Part shown: positions 30,477 through 38,690 of the stretch, in pieces
Layout of the letters: each line of letters opens with the position of its first letter
Numbering within the stretch: position 1 is the stretch's first letter
The notes under the pieces: model-generated
The model's database searches: none
What the model was told of the DNA's origin: nothing
The model's input: the letters and a program-made list of their open reading frames with translations, nothing else
Program-made: the position numbers and the translations under genes
DNA from: Halobacteriales archaeon QS_5_70_17
Lineage (GTDB): Archaea; Halobacteriota; Halobacteria; Halobacteriales; Haloarculaceae
NCBI GenBank assembly: GCA_003021975.1
Contig: PXRR01000055.1
Coordinates: 1 to 41,944 of the forward strand
Reading direction: 5' to 3'
DNA length: 41,944 nt

Positions 30477-31222
30477 GACGGAAGGTCGCCGCCCTCGCCG
30501 CGCTCGTCCTCCTGGCCACGAGCGCCGGCTGTACCAGCCTCTTCGGTCCTGGTCAGCTCAGCGACGACCAGCTCAACGAGGAGGCGACCTACGACTGGGA
30601 CCGGAACGCGACGGTCACCATCGACATCCACACGGACAACTACACCGCGGTCTACCGCTTCGAGAACCGCAGCTCCCGGGAGCTGCAGGTCTACGGCCAC
30701 GATACGCTGGGGCTGGAGCGACCCCTCGACGTTCACGCCCTCCGCTATCGCTACCCCAACGGGACCGTCATCGCCCCCGAGGACAGCGAGGCGTTCAGCG
30801 TGAGCCAGGGCCGCGAGCAGCTCACCGTCTCCTTCCCGCAGGCGAACGGCTCGCTGGCCTACACGGTGCCCAAGAACGGGAAGACCGTCACCACTCCCGC
30901 CTTCGTCGACGGGGCGTCCTACGAGGTGATCGTCCCGCCGAAGACCGACGTGGCCGTCCCGCTGCTCGGGAAGGTCCGGCCCGGCGGCTACACCGCCGAG
31001 GAGGTCGACGGCCGCGTCCACGTCCGATGGGACGAGGTGACGGCCAACACCATCTCGGTGCGGTACTACCTCGACCGCGACCTGCTGATCTTCGGCGGGC
31101 TGACGGGCGTGCTCACCGTGGCCGGCGTGATCGGCGCGGCCTACTACCTGCTGCAGATCAAGGAACTCGAGCGGCGCCGCGAGGAGGTCGGCCTGGACGT
31201 CGACGGCGACGAGGGCCCCTGA
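30473..31222 (+). CDS. DUF5803 lipoprotein with a C-terminal membrane span
   Basis: A 249-residue protein. The signal peptide RRKVAALAALVLLATSAGC ends in a lipobox Cys at about residue 20, so the N-terminus is probably lipid-anchored outside. The external part (about residues 25-205) is beta-rich, with several N-glycosylation sequons (for example NATV, NYTA and NRSS). A second membrane span lies at about residues 208-230, followed by a basic cytoplasmic tail. It matches the haloarchaeal DUF5803 family. The function is unknown. It overlaps the DUF2110 gene by four bases. Confidence 0.88.
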   Translation: MRRKVAALAALVLLATSAGCTSLFGPGQLSDDQLNEEATYDWDRNATVTIDIHTDNYTAVYRFENRSSRELQVYGHDTLGLERPLDVHALRYRYPNGTVIAPEDSEAFSVSQGREQLTVSFPQANGSLAYTVPKNGKTVTTPAFVDGASYEVIVPPKTDVAVPLLGKVRPGGYTAEEVDGRVHVRWDEVTANTISVRYYLDRDLLIFGGLTGVLTVAGVIGAAYYLLQIKELERRREEVGLDVDGDEGP

Positions 31223-31389
31223 TCCGAGCCGGCCCCGACTCACCGATCACCCATCGCCGACCGTCGAGCGCGCCGGCTCGCTCCCGATCGGACCTCCTCC
31301 CCCCGGAGCCGGCAGACGCCGCCGCGCTCGAGAGGCCGGGACGGGGGCTGGGGCTTGAGCTTTTGTCCGCGCCCCGACTATCCGGGGGC

Positions 31390-32082
31390 ATGCGCGTGGC
31401 GCTGGTGACCGTCGGCGACGAACTGCTCGCGGGGGAGACGGTGAACACGAACGCGGCCTGGCTGGGCGAGCAACTGACCGCCCGGGGGGCGAGCGTCGAG
31501 CGGAGCGCAGCCGTCCCCGACCGCGTCGCCGACATCGCCCGCGTGGTCAGCGAGTACCGCGCGGAGCACGACGCCGTCGTGGTCACCGGCGGGCTCGGAC
31601 CGACACACGACGACGTGACGATGGCGGCCGTCGCCGCCGCCTTCGGCCGCGACCTCGAGGAGAGCGAGGAGGCGCTGGCGTGGCTCGAGGCGCACGGGGG
31701 CTACGAGCGCGAGGACCTCGCCGAGGGGACCGCCCGCCTCCCCGCGGGCGCCCGCCCCCTGCACAACGAGGTGGGGGTCGCGCCGGGCTGTGTGATCGAC
31801 GGCGTCTACGTCCTCCCGGGGGTGCCCGACGAGATGAAGGCGATGTTCGAGTCGGTCCGCAGGGAGTTCACCGGGACGCGGCTCAGCGTCGCGACCGTCG
31901 ACGTCGACGAACCCGAGAGCGCGCTGCTCGACCGGTTCGCTGAGCTCCGGGAGCGCTTCGACGTGACCGTCGGGAGCTACCCCGGCGATCACGTCCGGGT
32001 GCGCCTGCGCGGCGAAGACGAGCGCGAGGTCGAGCGGGCCGCCGCCTGGCTCCGCGAGCGGGTCGACCTCGTCAGCGAGTGA
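31390..32082 (+). CDS. CinA-like molybdopterin-binding domain protein
   Basis: A 230-residue MoCF/MoaB-type domain protein corresponding to the N-terminal half of CinA. Marks are TVGDELLAGETVNTNAAWL, VVVTGGLGPTHDDVT and HNEVGVAPGC with VLPGVPDEM. In CinA this domain hydrolyses nucleotide derivatives such as ADP-ribose or FAD; related MogA/MoeA domains handle molybdopterin. The C-terminal deamidase domain of CinA is absent, as is common in archaea. GCTTTTG at about -30 can serve as the TATA box. Its end overlaps the tail of the small membrane protein gene on the other strand. Confidence 0.9.
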   Translation: MRVALVTVGDELLAGETVNTNAAWLGEQLTARGASVERSAAVPDRVADIARVVSEYRAEHDAVVVTGGLGPTHDDVTMAAVAAAFGRDLEESEEALAWLEAHGGYEREDLAEGTARLPAGARPLHNEVGVAPGCVIDGVYVLPGVPDEMKAMFESVRREFTGTRLSVATVDVDEPESALLDRFAELRERFDVTVGSYPGDHVRVRLRGEDEREVERAAAWLRERVDLVSE

Positions 32083-32194
32083 GGTAGAACAGCCACAGCG
32101 CGGTCAGCACGATGCCGCCGAGGCCGATGATCCAGCCCGCGGCGTCGACGATCCCCGCCCGGACACCCTCCTGCAGGAGCGCGTACGCGACCAT
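32072..32194 (-). CDS. 40-residue single-span membrane microprotein
   Basis: The ATG at 32194 opens MVAYALLQEGVRAGIVDAAG, then a hydrophobic span WIIGLGGIVLTALWLFYLTR, ending at a TGA at 32074-32072. It overlaps the end of the CinA-like gene by 11 bases on the opposite strand. The amphipathic lead plus a single hydrophobic span that ends in a basic residue look designed for insertion in the membrane. I believe similar small proteins occur in haloarchaea next to this cluster, but I cannot verify that. The function is unknown. Confidence 0.55.
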   Translation of the reverse strand: MVAYALLQEGVRAGIVDAAGWIIGLGGIVLTALWLFYLTR

Positions 32195-32338
32195 GGGCGC
32201 GGGTTGCCCGCCTGCTCTCATAAGCGTTGATACACGCCGGGCCACCGGCGGCGCGAACGCGTGCGGCGCGGGCGGCGCGGACGGTGCGACCCGCACCGAG
32301 CGCGGGAACTTTAGTCGCCGGCCGCCCGACCGACGGAC

Positions 32339-33472
32339 GTGCAACGCATCGGGTTCGTCGTCAACCCCATCGCGGGCATGGGCGGTCGCGTGGGGCTGAA
32401 GGGGACCGACGGGAAGGTCGAGGAGGCCCGCGAGCGGGGGGCCGAGCCCCGGGCCCCCGACCGGGCCCGCGAGGCGCTGGCGTCGATCGCCGAGCGCGCG
32501 CTGGACCTCGAAGTCCTCACCTACGGCGATCCGATGGGGGCGTCGCTCGTCCGCGAGGCCAGGGTCGACCCCGTCGTCGTCGGCCGCCCGGAGAGCGACC
32601 GGACCGGCGCCGAGGACACCCGCGCCGCCGTGCGCGCGTTCCTCTCGTATCGGCCGGACGGCGACGGCAGCGGAACGAGCGACAGCGACGAGAGCGGGGC
32701 CGACGCCGGGGGCGTCGACCTCGTGGTGTTCGTCGGCGGGGACGGGACGGCCGCCGACGTCGCCGAGACCGTCGCGGCCGAGGGGGGCGAGACGCCGATC
32801 CTGGGCGTCCCCGCCGGGGTGAAGATCTACTCCTCGGTGTTCGCGGTCCGGCCGGACGCGGTCGGCCGGATCGTCGCCGACCACGAGCGCGTCGAGGCCC
32901 GCGAGGTCAACGACGTCGACGAGGACAGCTACCGGGAGGGCGAGGTCCACACCGAACTGAAGGCGGTCGTCGACGTCCCCGTCGCCGACGAGGTGCAGGC
33001 CTCGAAGCAGCTCGGCGGCGGGAGCGTCGAGGCCCTCGCGGCCGGCGTCGCCGAGGACGCCCGATCTGACCTGGGGGCGACCTACGTCCTCGGCCCCGGG
33101 TCGACCGTCGGGGAGATCAAGCGCGAACTCGGCTTCGAGGGATCGCCCCTCGGCGTCGACGTCTGGCGGGACGGTGAGGTGCTCGTCCGGGACGGCGGCG
33201 CCGCCGAGATCGAGGCGGCGCTGGGGGACCGGAACGTGATCGTCGTCTCGCCGATCGGGGGACAGGGGTTCGTCTTCGGCCGGGGTAACCAGCAGCTCTC
33301 CCCGGCGGTGATCAGCCGCTCGGAGGTAGCGGTCGTCGCCTCGAAGCCGAAACTCGACACGATCGGCGAACTGCGGGTCGACACCGGCGACCCCGACCTC
33401 GACGAGCGGCTGCGCGGCTGGCGGAAGGTCCGGGTCGGGCGGTTCGAACACCGCCTCGTCCGCGTCGCGTGA
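32339..33472 (+). CDS. ATP-NAD kinase family protein (NADP synthesis)
   Basis: A 377-residue protein with the NAD/diacylglycerol kinase fold. The N-terminal IGFVVNPIAGMGGRVGLKG and the nucleotide motif VVFVGGDGTAADVAE are diagnostic, followed by GVPAGVKIYSSVFAV and IGGQGFVFGRGNQQLSP. It should phosphorylate NAD to NADP in the cytoplasm, though close relatives may act on other diphosphate substrates. A 20-residue acidic Ser/Gly/Asp insert (around GDGSGTSDSDESGAD) precedes the GGDGT strand. The start is GTG 32339, with AACTTTAGT 24-32 bases upstream as a likely TATA box. Confidence 0.9.
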   Translation: MQRIGFVVNPIAGMGGRVGLKGTDGKVEEARERGAEPRAPDRAREALASIAERALDLEVLTYGDPMGASLVREARVDPVVVGRPESDRTGAEDTRAAVRAFLSYRPDGDGSGTSDSDESGADAGGVDLVVFVGGDGTAADVAETVAAEGGETPILGVPAGVKIYSSVFAVRPDAVGRIVADHERVEAREVNDVDEDSYREGEVHTELKAVVDVPVADEVQASKQLGGGSVEALAAGVAEDARSDLGATYVLGPGSTVGEIKRELGFEGSPLGVDVWRDGEVLVRDGGAAEIEAALGDRNVIVVSPIGGQGFVFGRGNQQLSPAVISRSEVAVVASKPKLDTIGELRVDTGDPDLDERLRGWRKVRVGRFEHRLVRVA

Positions 33473-33598
33473 GCGACCCCGGACCGCGTTCGGGCGGTCC
33501 GACCGCGGGATCTAGGCACACCGACACACTAGTACTACCTCCGGTCCGATCACGTCCATTGAGACATCCTTAAGGTCTATCGCCGCTCTCCCTCCGAC

Positions 33599-34633
33599 AT
33601 GGAAACGCGTAAAGTCCAGCGGCTGGGCCCGTCGACGCTGGCCATGACGCTCCCCGCGGAGTGGGCGAAGGCCTACGACGTGGAGAAAGGCGACGAGGTG
33701 TCGATCCGGATCGGCGAGAAAGGCATGCTGACGGTGATGCCCGAGAGCGTCCAGCAGGAGGAGAGCGAGGCGATCATCTTCGCCTCGGACCTGGACGCCG
33801 ACGCCGTCGAGCGGGCCATCGTCGCCCAGTACGTCCTCGGGCGGCGGGTCATCCACGTCCAGGCCGACGAGGACGAGACCCTCTCCAGCGAGCACATCAA
33901 CGCCGTCTACAACGCCGAGACCCAGCTGATGGGGCTGGGCGTCATCGAAGAGACGCCCGAGCGCATCGCCATTCGCTGTTCGGTCGATCCCGAGGACTTC
34001 ACGCTCGACAACCTGCTCGAACGGCTGGAGTCGACGGGCCAGACGATGCGCAACGAGGCGATCCGGGCGCTGGCCCACGGCAACCCCGACCTCGCCCAGC
34101 GGGCGCTCAACCGCGAGCGGCAGGCCAACAAGATCTTCGTGCTCCTCCTGCGCCTGATCTTCACCTCCTACCAGAACCCCAACCTCACCAGCGCGCTCGG
34201 CCTCGAGGACGGGTTCGGCCTGATCGGTTACCGCTCGATCGCCAAGAACCTCGAACTGACCGCCGACAACGCCGAGGACATCGCCGAGATCGCGCTCAAC
34301 GCCGAGGGGCACACGCTGGAAGTCGACGACGCGACGATGCGGGAGATCCGCGAATACACCGACCGTGTCAACGAGATCACCAAGAAAGGAGTCGAGGCCG
34401 CCGTCAACCGGGACTACGACATCGCGATCGAGGTCCGGCGGCTGTTCGCCGAGATCAACGACCGCGAGCGCGAGATCCTCGATCAATTGCCCGAGATGGA
34501 CAACGCCGACCTCCTGCAGGTCCGGGAGGTGCTCGTGAGCCTTGGACAGACCGCACAGTACGCCGTCCGGAACGCCGAGATCGCGACGAACCTCGCGCTC
34601 AACTCCGAGAGCGAGCACACCACGATCAAGTAG
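33599..34633 (+). CDS. AbrB/PhoU-type phosphate uptake regulator
   Basis: A 344-residue protein. Residues 1-50 form a swapped-hairpin AbrB DNA-binding domain (TRKVQRLGPSTLAMTLPAEW, VEKGDEVSIRI), and the rest is helical with two PhoU-like three-helix repeats (for example TGQTMRNEAIRALAHGNPDL and YTDRVNEITKKGVEAAV). In archaea these proteins link phosphate status to transcription of phosphate transport genes. No phosphate transporter is next to it here, so it may act in trans. CCTTAAGG about 25-32 bases before the ATG is the likely TATA box. The gene is complete. Confidence 0.92.
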   Translation: METRKVQRLGPSTLAMTLPAEWAKAYDVEKGDEVSIRIGEKGMLTVMPESVQQEESEAIIFASDLDADAVERAIVAQYVLGRRVIHVQADEDETLSSEHINAVYNAETQLMGLGVIEETPERIAIRCSVDPEDFTLDNLLERLESTGQTMRNEAIRALAHGNPDLAQRALNRERQANKIFVLLLRLIFTSYQNPNLTSALGLEDGFGLIGYRSIAKNLELTADNAEDIAEIALNAEGHTLEVDDATMREIREYTDRVNEITKKGVEAAVNRDYDIAIEVRRLFAEINDREREILDQLPEMDNADLLQVREVLVSLGQTAQYAVRNAEIATNLALNSESEHTTIK

Positions 34634-34634
34634 C

Positions 34635-34650
34635 CCGGCCGATCGGCCGG
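34635..34650. terminator. 16-base perfect palindrome after the PhoU-like gene
   Basis: CCGGCCGATCGGCCGG starts two bases after the stop codon of the PhoU-like gene and lies between it and the convergent signal peptidase locus. A transcript could fold here. No T-run follows, so termination is inferred from position only. Confidence 0.35.
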
Positions 34651-34661
34651 CGGTCGGGCCG

Positions 34662-35511
34662 TCACTCCGCGCGGAGTCGCCCGGCGAGGTCCCGCAGTTC
34701 GGCGGCCAGCAGGACGGCCGCGGGCAGGGCGACGCCCACCGCGAATCCCGGCGGCGTGCCGGCCAGGCGGACGACCGTCCCGTAGGCCGGGAGCGCCAAG
34801 ACGACCTCCCCGATCATCCGTCACTCGGCGACCCGCCAGTCGTCGGGCGCGTCGTTGGCGTCGCCCGCAGCGACGTAGCCCTCGGGGGTCTCCCCCACGA
34901 TTCGGTGGGTGACGGTGCGGTCGCCCCGGCGGAACGTGACGACGTCGCCGCGCTCGTAGTCGCCGGTCTCTTCGACGTAGACGAGCGATCCGCTCTCGAT
35001 AGCCGGGTCCATGCTCGGGCTCCCGACCACGAAGCCGGCGAACCCGGGCAGCGCCGCCGCGACGGCGTACCCGACCAGCGGGGCCGCGAGCGCCACTGCG
35101 AGCGCGCCGACGCCCTCGATGAGGTCGGTCGCTCCGGAGACGGCGACCGTGAGGTTCGCCGTCTCGCCGGCCGCGACCCCCGACAGTCCGGTGAGCGCGT
35201 CGACGTTCGATCCGCGGGTCAGGTCGTCGACGTCCGGTTGGCCGTTGCCGTTCTCGTCGGCCAGCGTCCCGGTCAGGTCCTCGCCGGCGTAAGCGAACGC
35301 GGTGACGGCGAGCGTCTTCGAGGTGTTGACCGAGTTGCCGCCGGTGCCGTCGGCGCTGTCCCCGGTTGGCCGCGCTGGAGTCGCTGTCCGCGTAGTACGA
35401 CCAGGTCATCACGTCCAGCGCCGACCCGGCGAACCCGACCACCAGCAGCGACAGCAGGACCGCGCGCCGCTGTCGGGAATCGGCGAGCAGGTCACCGAAC
35501 ACGCCGACCAC
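34662..35511 (-). pseudogene. TasA-like segment joined to a SipW-type signal peptidase, broken twice
   Basis: Reading left from GTG 35511, the first part (SRQRRAVLLSLLVVGFAGS, then TWSYYADSDSS) looks like the N-terminus of a SipW-dependent (TasA/camelysin-like) protein. A frameshift at about 35361-35370 leads to NTSKTLAVTAFAYAGEDLTG, ADENGNGQPDVDDL and GLSGVAAGETANLTV, also TasA-like. After VSGATDL the chain becomes a membrane span and an archaeal signal peptidase I: VVGSPSMDPAIESGS with the catalytic Ser, TVTHRIVGETPEGYVAAGDA with the His used instead of Lys, then WRVAE and a TGA (34823-34821). The same frame continues as IGEVVLALPAYGTVV and a C-terminal span to 34662. Whether the fusion is native or made by deletion cannot be told here. 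Confidence 0.7.
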
Positions 35512-35701
35512 CGGGCGCGCCGCCCGTTCTCGTTTCCACCACCCGAAGCTTCCCTCGTAAAAACTTCTTCTGAAATTCCCGTCATCGCACTATATTCATT
35601 ATCCATACTATGAATTAATCCCGTCTCTAATATCTTAGGCCGCGGAGCGGAAGGTCGGGACAGCGACGGACGAACCGGATCGCCGATCCGACGGCGCGGT
35701 C

Positions 35702-36373
35702 GTGGAACTGGCGTTCGAACTCGGGGACGAGGAGTTCTTCCTGGCGGCCGTCTCCGACCACACGGAGTGTGAACTCGAGGTGGAGACGATGATCCCGCGG
35801 TCCGACGGGACCGTCCTGGAGTTCCTCACCGTTCGTGGCGCCGACTCCGGGACCCTCGAGGAGCACCTCGCGTCCTCGCCGGGGATCGTCGAGGCGGAAG
35901 TAGTCCGGGACGCCGGGGACGAACTGCTCGTCGAGTGCATCTCCGAGAGCCGGATCGGGGCCTCGTTGGCCGACGAGCGGACGGTGTTCGGGCGGATCAC
36001 GGCGACCGGCGGCCGGGGACGGCTCGTCTCCGAGGTGCCCCCGCACGTCGACGCTTCGGCGGTCGTCGACGCCTTCCTCGCGGAGTACCCCGGGGCCGAA
36101 CTGGTCGCCCGCCGGACGACCGACAGGCGAGCCCCGACGCTAACCGAGGCGCAGTTCCCCAACGGACTGGTCGAGGACCGCACCGAGAAGCAACTGCGGG
36201 CGCTCCGGGTCGCTCACGCCAACGGGTACTTCGCGTGGCCCCGCGAGCGGACGGCCGACGAGGGGGCCGACGCGCTCGACATCTCGACGCCGACGCTCAC
36301 CGAGCACCTCCGGATCGCCGAGCGAAGGCCGCTCGACGAGATCTTCGGGGCGTCGGACGCCGACGGCGACTGA
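35702..36373 (+). CDS. Bacterioopsin activator-like (Bat/HTH-10) transcription regulator
   Basis: A 223-residue protein of the haloarchaeal Bat family. The N-terminal sensor-like beta domain covers residues 1-145 (ELEVETMIPRSDGTVLEFLT, SGTLEEHLASSPGIVEAEVV). The C-terminal HTH-10 domain shows EKQLRALRVAHANGYFAWPR, then DALDISTPTLTEHLRIAERR. It has no PAS or GAF domain. The frame is open upstream to a TAG at 35637 with no ATG, so GTG 35702 is the best start. The A/T-rich block 35560-35640 before it can hold its promoter and that of the divergent signal peptidase locus, which it might regulate (inference). Confidence 0.85.
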   Translation: MELAFELGDEEFFLAAVSDHTECELEVETMIPRSDGTVLEFLTVRGADSGTLEEHLASSPGIVEAEVVRDAGDELLVECISESRIGASLADERTVFGRITATGGRGRLVSEVPPHVDASAVVDAFLAEYPGAELVARRTTDRRAPTLTEAQFPNGLVEDRTEKQLRALRVAHANGYFAWPRERTADEGADALDISTPTLTEHLRIAERRPLDEIFGASDADGD

Positions 36374-36387
36374 GCGGTCGAGGCGCG

Positions 36388-37539
36388 TTAGCGGCGCGCC
36401 TCGAGGGCGAACAGCTCGTCGTCCTCGGTGGTCGTGTTCCCGGTCGGCGTTTCGGTCGGCGTCGACGTCGGCGTGGACGACTCCGACCCGCCGTCGGCGC
36501 TCTCCGGGTCCTCGGTCGGGGTCGGGGTCGCCGCTCCGCTCGTCTCGGTCCCGTTCTCGCCCGACGCGGTGGCGTCGCCCGACGCGTTCTTGTTGCCGAA
36601 CATATCGGTCTCGATAGTCGTCTCGTAGGTCAGTTCGTCCATCGGGACCCGGACGGTCGTCCCCTCGGAGATCCGCACCTTCGCGTAGAAGTCGATCCGC
36701 AGGTCAGTCGTCTGGTCGTTCCGGAGGTGCGTGACCCACCACTCGTCGAGGCGGTCGTTGTCGATGGCGGTCTCGGCGCGGACCGTCCGCCGGGACTTCC
36801 CGGGGACGACGTACTCTCGGTCGGTCGAGCCGTTGCCGACGCGGACCCCGTTCATCGTGATCTCGTAACCGACCTCCGTGACGGCGTAGGGCGTGGTCTT
36901 GGGGTTGTAGACGACGAACTGCGTGTCGATGGGCGTCGTCTCGTCGGTCACGTTCCCCCACTGGGCGTCGGTCTCCCGAACGATCAACACGGGGTCGGAG
37001 ACCAGCGGGTGGTCGGCCTCGACCGGCCGATCCTCGGTCGAGCGGAACTCCCCGATGATGTCGGTCTCGACGGTCCGCTCCTGGGGGATCGCCACCGAGC
37101 GGTCGAGCAGCGAGGAGCGGACCTCCGCGTCGACGACGACCTCGGAGGTCTCGCCGTTACGGACGTGGGTCACCCACCAGGCGGGGATGCGGTCGTTGCG
37201 CATCGTCGTCTCGAAGGGGAGCCGCGAGGTGCCGCTCCCGACGCTGACCCCCTCCTTTCCGCCGCTGGCCATCCGGACGCCGTTCATCGACACCGCGTAA
37301 TCCACGGTGAGACCGTTCAGGTCCGCCCCGACGGGGTTGGGGTTCTCGAGAACGAGGTCCGTGTGGACGACCGTCTCGTTCTCGCTGACCGATCCGAACT
37401 CGTTGTCCACGCCGGTCACCGTCGGCGCGCCGATGACTCCGAGGGTGTACGCACCGCCGACGCTGGCGGCGAGCACGAGGAGTACCACGCCGACGACGCG
37501 CACCTTCGTTCCGAACAGGCTCCGCAGTCCCAGTCCCAT
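36388..37539 (-). CDS. Membrane-anchored protein with two LEA14/WHy-like domains
   Basis: A 383-residue protein. The N-terminal anchor is VRVVGVVLLVLAASVGGAYT. Two internally repeated beta domains follow, about residues 40-175 and 185-315. Shared marks are ENPNPVGADLNGLTVDYAVS against YNPKTTPYAVTEVGYEITM, NGVRMASGG against NGVRVGNGS, and IPAWWVTHVRNGETSEV against LDEWWVTHLRNDQTTDL. These are LEA14/WHy domains, found in stress-protective plant and archaeal proteins. The C-terminal 60 residues are a Thr/Pro/Ser/Glu-rich low-complexity tail. It is probably exposed outside the cell. No partner is known. Confidence 0.88.
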   Translation of the reverse strand: MGLGLRSLFGTKVRVVGVVLLVLAASVGGAYTLGVIGAPTVTGVDNEFGSVSENETVVHTDLVLENPNPVGADLNGLTVDYAVSMNGVRMASGGKEGVSVGSGTSRLPFETTMRNDRIPAWWVTHVRNGETSEVVVDAEVRSSLLDRSVAIPQERTVETDIIGEFRSTEDRPVEADHPLVSDPVLIVRETDAQWGNVTDETTPIDTQFVVYNPKTTPYAVTEVGYEITMNGVRVGNGSTDREYVVPGKSRRTVRAETAIDNDRLDEWWVTHLRNDQTTDLRIDFYAKVRISEGTTVRVPMDELTYETTIETDMFGNKNASGDATASGENGTETSGAATPTPTEDPESADGGSESSTPTSTPTETPTGNTTTEDDELFALEARR

Positions 37540-37585
37540 CGTGATCGGCCGACCGTTTCGACTACCCGCTGTAATGCCTTCCCGC

Positions 37586-38666
37586 TCAATAGATAGCCCC
37601 GTCGAGGACGGTCGCGTACACTGATTCGAGGTCGTCGACGGCGCGCTCGACGCTCACCTCCTCCCGGATCGCGAGACAGGACTCGCGGAGCGACTCCCGG
37701 TCGGCGAGCGCCCGTCGGATCCCCTCCCGGAACGCCTCGATGTCCCCCGGCGGATAGTGATACCCCGTCTCGCCGTGCCGGACGGTGTCGGCCAGGCCGC
37801 CGGCGTTCACCGCGACGACGGGGGTGCCGCAGGCGTTGGCCTCCAGGGCCACCAGCCCTTGTGTCTCGACGGGGCTGGGGAAGGCGAAGACGTCAAGCGC
37901 CGAGTAGAACGCCGGCAGTTCCTCCCGGTCGAGAAAGCCGAGAAAGCGGGCGTCGACGTCACTGTCGGCGGCCGCCCACGACCGTCACGTCCCCGTCGAG
38001 TCTCTCGCAGGCCGCGATCACGTCCGTTAGCCGCTTCTCGTAGCCGTGGCGGCCCGTGTAGCCGACGAGCGTCCCCGAGAGGTCGTACCGATCGCGGAAC
38101 GCGGCGCCGTCGGCCGGCCGGAACCGCTCGACGTCGATTCCGTTGGGGACGACCGTGATCGGCCCGTCGATCCCCCGCTCGCGGAGGCGGTTCCGGGCGC
38201 TCGGCGAGGGGGCGACGACGTGGTCCGCGCCGCTCAGGTAGGCGTTCTCGTACCGATCGGCCGCCCGCGAGACGACCGTCGCGAGCCGACTCGGCAGGAG
38301 GTAGTCGGCGTACTCGGAGGTCGGCGTGTGAAAGGAGGCGACGAACGGAACGTCCGCGGACCGGGAGAGCCGGCGGCCGCCGAGTCCGACGCCGAACGGA
38401 GTGTGCGAGTGAACGAGGTCGACGTCCCGCACGGCGTCGGGGATTCGCGGCGTCCCGACGTGAAAGCCCTCGTAGAAGGGGAAGGGGAGGCTGAGCACGG
38501 GGAACTCCCGCTCGCCGGGGTCGTGAGGGCTGTCGGGGTAGACGACGTCCATCCGGCCGCCGCGGCGGTGCCAGCGGTCGCGCCAGGTCTGGATGGTGTA
38601 GGTGACGCCGTTGACCGTCGGGAGGTACGTGTCGGTGAAGACGGCGACGGCGGGGCGTCGGTCCAT
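37586..38666 (-). pseudogene. Family 4 glycosyltransferase, frameshifted
   Basis: From ATG 38666 the N-terminal Rossmann domain reads VAVFTDTYLPTVNGVTYTIQ, LVHSHTPFGVGLGGRRL and VVPNGIDVERFRPADG, a GT4 enzyme of the glycolipid/1,2-diacylglycerol glucosyltransferase type. At VTVVGGRRQ the frame stops (37959). With one base restored near 37973 it continues as AADSDVDARFLGFLDREELP, then FPSPVETQGLVALEANACGT and GGLADTVRHGETGYHYPP to the TGA at 37586. The lost part contains the donor-binding E-X7-E motif, so the truncated product should be inactive. It is followed upstream by a second GT4 gene, 24 bases away, on the same strand. Confidence 0.82.
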
Positions 38667-38690
38667 TGCCGGGAATGCTTCGAGCGGGGA

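Noticed and set aside
35935-37596. Open frame of 553 codons on the plus strand
   Set aside because: It runs through the Bat-like gene in the wrong frame and antisense to the LEA14-like gene; no motif is present.
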